A DNA stretch of 64,000 nt from the NCBI RefSeq assembly GCF_040105385.1, contig NZ_JBEDNQ010000005.1, forward strand, positions 1-64,000, read 5' to 3'. The stretch's first letter is position 1, and every line of letters begins with the position of its first letter. The DNA is from Pseudonocardia nematodicida (GTDB lineage: Bacteria; Actinomycetota; Actinomycetes; Mycobacteriales; Pseudonocardiaceae). Both the position numbers and the translations under genes were made by a program. Below the pieces are notes generated by a model. It was not told the DNA's origin. It saw only the letters and a program-made list of their open reading frames with translations, and searched no databases. Below are positions 60,915 through 64,000 of this stretch, one piece after another.

Positions 60915-61447
60915 CAGCTCGTCCTCTCCGTCCTGCCCGGTTCCCGGGCGTCATCGTCCGTGCCGCGCGCCGGGCCGTCGTCGCCACCCCGACGGATCCC
61001 GTCGACGGCGGCCAGTGTGCGCGGCCGCACCGACAGCCAGACCGCGAGCGCGAGGAAGCCCAGGTCACGCAGCAGCGACGAGAGGTAGCGCTCCTCGCCC
61101 GCCGCGACCGGCCCGCCGCCGCCGAAGCACCCGCAGTCGATCGACAGCCCGCGTGCCCAGGCCTGGACCAGCCCGGCGATGAACCCCAGCAACAACAGCC
61201 CGCTGACGAGCGCCGCCAGCCGGGTCCCGGCACCGGCGAGCAGCAGCAGGCCCAGCGCGACCTCCAGCGGCGGCAGCACCGACGCCACGACGAGCACGGC
61301 ACCGTCGGGCAGCACGTCGTAGGCGTCGACCGCGACGGTCGTGCCGATCGGGTCCGCGATCTTGAGGCCACCCGACACCAGCCACACCGTCGCCAGCCCG
61401 AGGCGGACGGCGGTGCCCGCGAGGTCGAGCAAGCGGTCGCGCGTCAC
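60914..61447 (-). CDS. MauE/DoxX-type membrane redox protein
   Basis: A 177-residue membrane protein with four helices. RLGLATVWLVSGGLKIADP at the start and ARGLSIDCGCFGGGG in the loop after helix 3 form the MauE signature, with a CxC pair. MauE-type proteins are thought to act in periplasmic disulfide chemistry with thioredoxin-fold partners. The next gene is such a partner. The C-terminal 40 residues are charged and low complexity. Confidence 0.88.
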   Translation of the reverse strand: MTRDRLLDLAGTAVRLGLATVWLVSGGLKIADPIGTTVAVDAYDVLPDGAVLVVASVLPPLEVALGLLLLAGAGTRLAALVSGLLLLGFIAGLVQAWARGLSIDCGCFGGGGPVAAGEERYLSSLLRDLGFLALAVWLSVRPRTLAAVDGIRRGGDDGPARGTDDDAREPGRTERTS

Positions 61448-61495
61448 GACCGCAGAGCCTAGCGAGGGGGTCGCGGGGGCCCTCCGGACGCGTCT

Positions 61496-62992
61496 TCAGA
61501 ACTCCTCGCGCGCGGACTCCTGTTCGAGCAGCGCGTCCAGGTCGGACAGCTGGTCCATGGTCGCGACGGCCCGCTTCGTCCGGTGGTTCGACTCCATCAC
61601 TCCCCGGTGCCGGTGCACGAACTGCCAGTACCCGGCGGTGAACGGGCAGGCCTTCTCCCCCACCCGCACCTTCGGGTCGAACGCACAGCCCGAGCAGAAG
61701 TCGGTCATCCGGTCGATGTAGGCGCCACCGGAGGCATACGGCTTGGTGGCCATCCTCCCGCCGTCGGCGTGCTGGCTCATGCCAATCACGTTCGCCGGCA
61801 TGACCCAGGCGAAACCGTCGACGAACGCCGTCGCGAACCAGTCGTTCAGCTCGGCCGGGACGTAGCCGCGCTGCATCGCGTGGTTGCCGAGGATCATCAG
61901 CCGTGGGATGTGGTGGGTCCAGCCACGATCGCGCACGTCGGACAGGGCCGAGGACAGGCACTTCGCGGTGACCGCGTCGGCGTCGAGCTCGCTCCACCAG
62001 TCGGGCAGCGGGGTGCGGGCGCGCAGGTGGTTGCGCCGGGTGTAGCCGCGCCCGAAGCGCCAGTAGAGCTGCCAGACGTACTCCCGCCAGCCGATCACCT
62101 GCCGGACGAAACCCTCCACACTGGACAGCCGGGCGGTGCCGTCGTGATAGGCCTGCTCGGCGGCGTGCACCGCCTCCAGCGGATGCAGCGCGCCGAGGTT
62201 CAGCGGCACCGACAGCAGCGAGTGCGCCATCGCCCAGTCCTGCGCCAGGACGGCGTCCTCGTACGGACCGAACGTGTCGAGCCGGTGGCGGACGAAGTGC
62301 GCCAGGGCCTTCGTCGCCTCGTCGTGGGTGACGGCGAACCGGCGCGGGCCGTCCTCGCCGACCATCGGCCAGTCCGCGGCGTCCAGGTCGGCGCGGACCC
62401 GGTCGTCGATGTCGTCCTCGCGCGGCTTCCACGGCGCCTTCACGCCCAGGGTCGTGGCGTCCTTCGGCGGGGACTCGCGGTTGTCGTGGTCGTAGTTCCA
62501 CTTCCCGCCGACCGGGCTGTCGCCCTCCATCAGGATCCCGAAGCGCTCCCGCTGGGCGCGGTAGAACTCCTCCATCCGGAAGGTGTCGCGGTCGCCGGCC
62601 CACTCGTCGAACTCGTCCTTGGACAGCGCGAAGGTCGGGGTCGGCCGGACCTCGGTGACCAGGCCCTCCTTCCGGAACCGCTGCACCATGTCCGAGGCCG
62701 GGAACGACGTCGGCTGGTGCACCAGCACCGGCCGGCCCACCTTCTCCAGCGCCTCCCGGTAGGTGCCGGTGCGCAGGTAGGTGACCCGGTCACCGAGCTG
62801 CTCGGCCAGGTGCCGCATCCCGGACAGCACCAGGTGCAGCTTCTGCCGGTGGTAGGGCTTGCGGCCCAGTGCCCGGGACGACTCGACGAGCACGATCTCG
62901 CGGCCGGCGAACTCCTCGGTGTCCCAGACGTGCGGGCCGAGCTGGTCGGCGAACAGCCAGAGCGGCGGGTCGTCGGTGCTGCGGTCGGGCAT
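61496..62992 (-). CDS. FeS-type (6-4) photolyase-related protein (PhrB-like)
   Basis: A 498-residue cryptochrome/photolyase of the iron-sulfur bacterial class. The N-terminal antenna domain is WLFADQLGPHVWDTEEF and RKPYHRQKLHLVLSGMRHLA. The FAD domain has GWREYVWQLYWRFGRGYTRR and FAWVMPANVIGMSQHADGG. Four Cys fit the 4Fe-4S site: one in TAKCLSS and three in FCSGCAFDPKVRVGEKACPF. It repairs (6-4) photoproducts using light. The ATG at 62992 is the likely start. Divergent from the VIT1-type gene. Confidence 0.92.
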   Translation of the reverse strand: MPDRSTDDPPLWLFADQLGPHVWDTEEFAGREIVLVESSRALGRKPYHRQKLHLVLSGMRHLAEQLGDRVTYLRTGTYREALEKVGRPVLVHQPTSFPASDMVQRFRKEGLVTEVRPTPTFALSKDEFDEWAGDRDTFRMEEFYRAQRERFGILMEGDSPVGGKWNYDHDNRESPPKDATTLGVKAPWKPREDDIDDRVRADLDAADWPMVGEDGPRRFAVTHDEATKALAHFVRHRLDTFGPYEDAVLAQDWAMAHSLLSVPLNLGALHPLEAVHAAEQAYHDGTARLSSVEGFVRQVIGWREYVWQLYWRFGRGYTRRNHLRARTPLPDWWSELDADAVTAKCLSSALSDVRDRGWTHHIPRLMILGNHAMQRGYVPAELNDWFATAFVDGFAWVMPANVIGMSQHADGGRMATKPYASGGAYIDRMTDFCSGCAFDPKVRVGEKACPFTAGYWQFVHRHRGVMESNHRTKRAVATMDQLSDLDALLEQESAREEF

Positions 62993-63073
62993 CGGGCCAG
63001 TGTCGGTGCGCCGGTGCCGCACCGCGCGTCGAACGGACGCGCCCCACCTGTCGGGGGCCCTATCGTTGCACCT

Positions 63074-63802
63074 ATGAACGATCCGGAGCTCGAGGCGGAG
63101 CTGGCGGCGCACACCCACGACCACTCCCACCGCGACGTCTCCGGGGGCTGGCTGCGGGCGGCCACGTTCGGCGCGATGGACGGGTTGGTGACGACGATCG
63201 CGCTGATCGCGGGCGTCGGCGGGGGCGGCGCCGGACGGGACCTGATCGTGCTGACCGGGCTCGCCGGCGTCGTCGCGGGGGCGTTCTCGATGGCGCTCGG
63301 CGAGTTCGCCTCGGTCGGCACCCAGAACGACGCGGTGGACGCCGAGGCCGCGGTCGAGCGGAGGGAGCTGGCACTGCACCCGCGGGCCGAGCAGCACGAG
63401 CTGGCCGAGCGGTTCCGCGGGATGGGGCTGTCCGCGCCGACCGCCGCGGCCGTCGCCCGGGAGGTGCACGCCGACCCCGAGGTGGCGCTGCGGATGCACG
63501 TCAGCCAGGAGCTGGGCGTCAGCCTGGACGACCAGCCGTCGCCGTGGGTGGCGGCGGTGTCGTCGTTCGCGGCGTTCGTCGTCGGCGGGATGGTCCCGCT
63601 GCTGACGTTCCTGTTCGGCCTCGGGTCACTGCCGCTCGGGCTGGCCGTCGGCGGCGCCGGGCTGCTGGTCGCGGGCACGCTGACCTCGCGGTTCACCTCG
63701 CGGTCGTGGTGGTCGGCGGCGCTGCGCCAGCTCGCCTTCGGCGCGGTCGCGGCCGGGGCGACCTACCTGGTCGGGATGCTGATCGGCGTGGGCGCGGGCT
63801 GA
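63074..63802 (+). CDS. VIT1/CCC1-family transporter
   Basis: A 242-residue membrane protein of the vacuolar iron transporter family. A His-rich start (AAHTHDHSHRDVSGG) is followed by AATFGAMDGLVTTIALIAGV and GAFSMALGEFASVGTQNDA, then a soluble cytoplasmic helical domain (about 90-145) and the last three helices. It should export Fe2+ or Mn2+ from the cytoplasm. It converges with the ferredoxin gene. Confidence 0.9.
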   Translation: MNDPELEAELAAHTHDHSHRDVSGGWLRAATFGAMDGLVTTIALIAGVGGGGAGRDLIVLTGLAGVVAGAFSMALGEFASVGTQNDAVDAEAAVERRELALHPRAEQHELAERFRGMGLSAPTAAAVAREVHADPEVALRMHVSQELGVSLDDQPSPWVAAVSSFAAFVVGGMVPLLTFLFGLGSLPLGLAVGGAGLLVAGTLTSRFTSRSWWSAALRQLAFGAVAAGATYLVGMLIGVGAG

Positions 63803-63809
63803 ACCGTAC

Positions 63810-63995
63810 TCAGTCCTCGACGCTGATCACCCTGGCCGGGCAGACGTGCTCGGCCTCCTTGACCGCCTTGCGGTGCTCCTCGGACGGGCTGTCGGTCAGC
63901 AGCTCGACCAGCCCGTAGTCGTCCTGGTCGAAGACATCGGGGTCGGAGACCACGCACTGCCCGGCCCCGATGCAGAGGTCCTTGTCCACCGTCAC
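63810..63995 (-). CDS. 3Fe-4S ferredoxin, start at or beyond the window edge
   Basis: At least 61 residues: DKDLCIGAGQCV, VSDPDVFDQDDYGLVELL and EAEHVCPARVISVED. The three Cys (CIGAGQC and VCPA) with Ala/Gly in the fourth position fit a single 3Fe-4S cluster, the type that serves cytochrome P450s. The GTG at 63995 is usable, but the bases before it read TGCGC up to the edge. An A as the next base would give ATG CGC GTG ACG, the common MRVTVDKD start. So the gene probably begins one base outside the window, and its partner may lie there. Confidence 0.9.
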   Translation of the reverse strand: MTVDKDLCIGAGQCVVSDPDVFDQDDYGLVELLTDSPSEEHRKAVKEAEHVCPARVISVED

Positions 63996-64000
63996 GCGCA

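Overview
The window is very GC-rich and gene-dense, with GTG starts, ATGA/GTGA overlaps, a SigB/F-type sigma factor, mycobacterial-type DsbA and MauE proteins, a DUF574 methyltransferase and a mycofactocin-type dehydrogenase. Together these point to an actinobacterium, most likely a Pseudonocardia or close relative. The genus is an inference; no rRNA or core phylogenetic marker is present.

Left part (1-17.8 kb): ordinary chromosomal and regulatory genes. They are a ROK repressor divergent from an MFS exporter, a Tat-exported multicopper oxidase broken by a single-base frameshift, a two-component pair, an rRNA-type methyltransferase, a dienoyl-CoA isomerase-like crotonase, a DUF574 methyltransferase, a lysine-rich repeat protein, a sigma/anti-sigma divergon, an AlkZ-like protein, a large LuxR-type ATPase regulator and a CPBP protease. 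The extreme left edge carries a run of 26 C.

Middle left (17.9-32.2 kb): a complete HAAT-type ABC importer (binding protein, two permeases, two ATPases) is followed by a sugar-acid locus. This holds uxaC, a LarA-family nickel-pincer racemase/epimerase, all three pincer-cofactor genes (larE, larB, larC), a UxuB-like mannonate oxidoreductase and two LacI regulators. Three near-identical 14-bp palindromes sit in the uxaC/larA, larE and uxuB promoter regions and suggest one regulon. No uxuA (mannonate dehydratase) is seen. The best reading is glucuronate to fructuronate to mannonate, then C2 epimerisation to gluconate by the LarA homologue. A gluconokinase lies at 57.5 kb.

Middle right (34.0-56.1 kb): a block bounded by an intact tRNA-Ala(GGC) at its right end and a decayed copy of the 3' half of the same tRNA, in the same orientation, at its left end. 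This is the geometry of a tRNA-integrated island. Inside are an aromatic-type catabolic cluster (MFS aromatic-acid permease, DoxX, SnoaL-like, mycofactocin-type SDR, VOC dioxygenase-like, acyl-CoA ligase, thiolase, FAH hydrolase, class A flavin monooxygenase, GntR) and a second module. The second module has a TPP-dependent lyase/decarboxylase, a PaaK-like CoA ligase, a TetR regulator and a Liv-type ABC importer with two tandem paralogous binding proteins. It shares a 16-bp palindrome at its promoters. No integrase was found; decayed IS21 and DUF4238 pieces lie next to the tRNA.

Right part (56.2-64 kb): a TrmB-like regulator, gluconokinase, a MocR/YczR-type regulator divergent from a YczE-type membrane protein, a MauE-DsbA pair, an FeS-type (6-4) photolyase-related protein, a VIT1/CCC1 transporter, and a 3Fe-4S ferredoxin that runs to the window edge.
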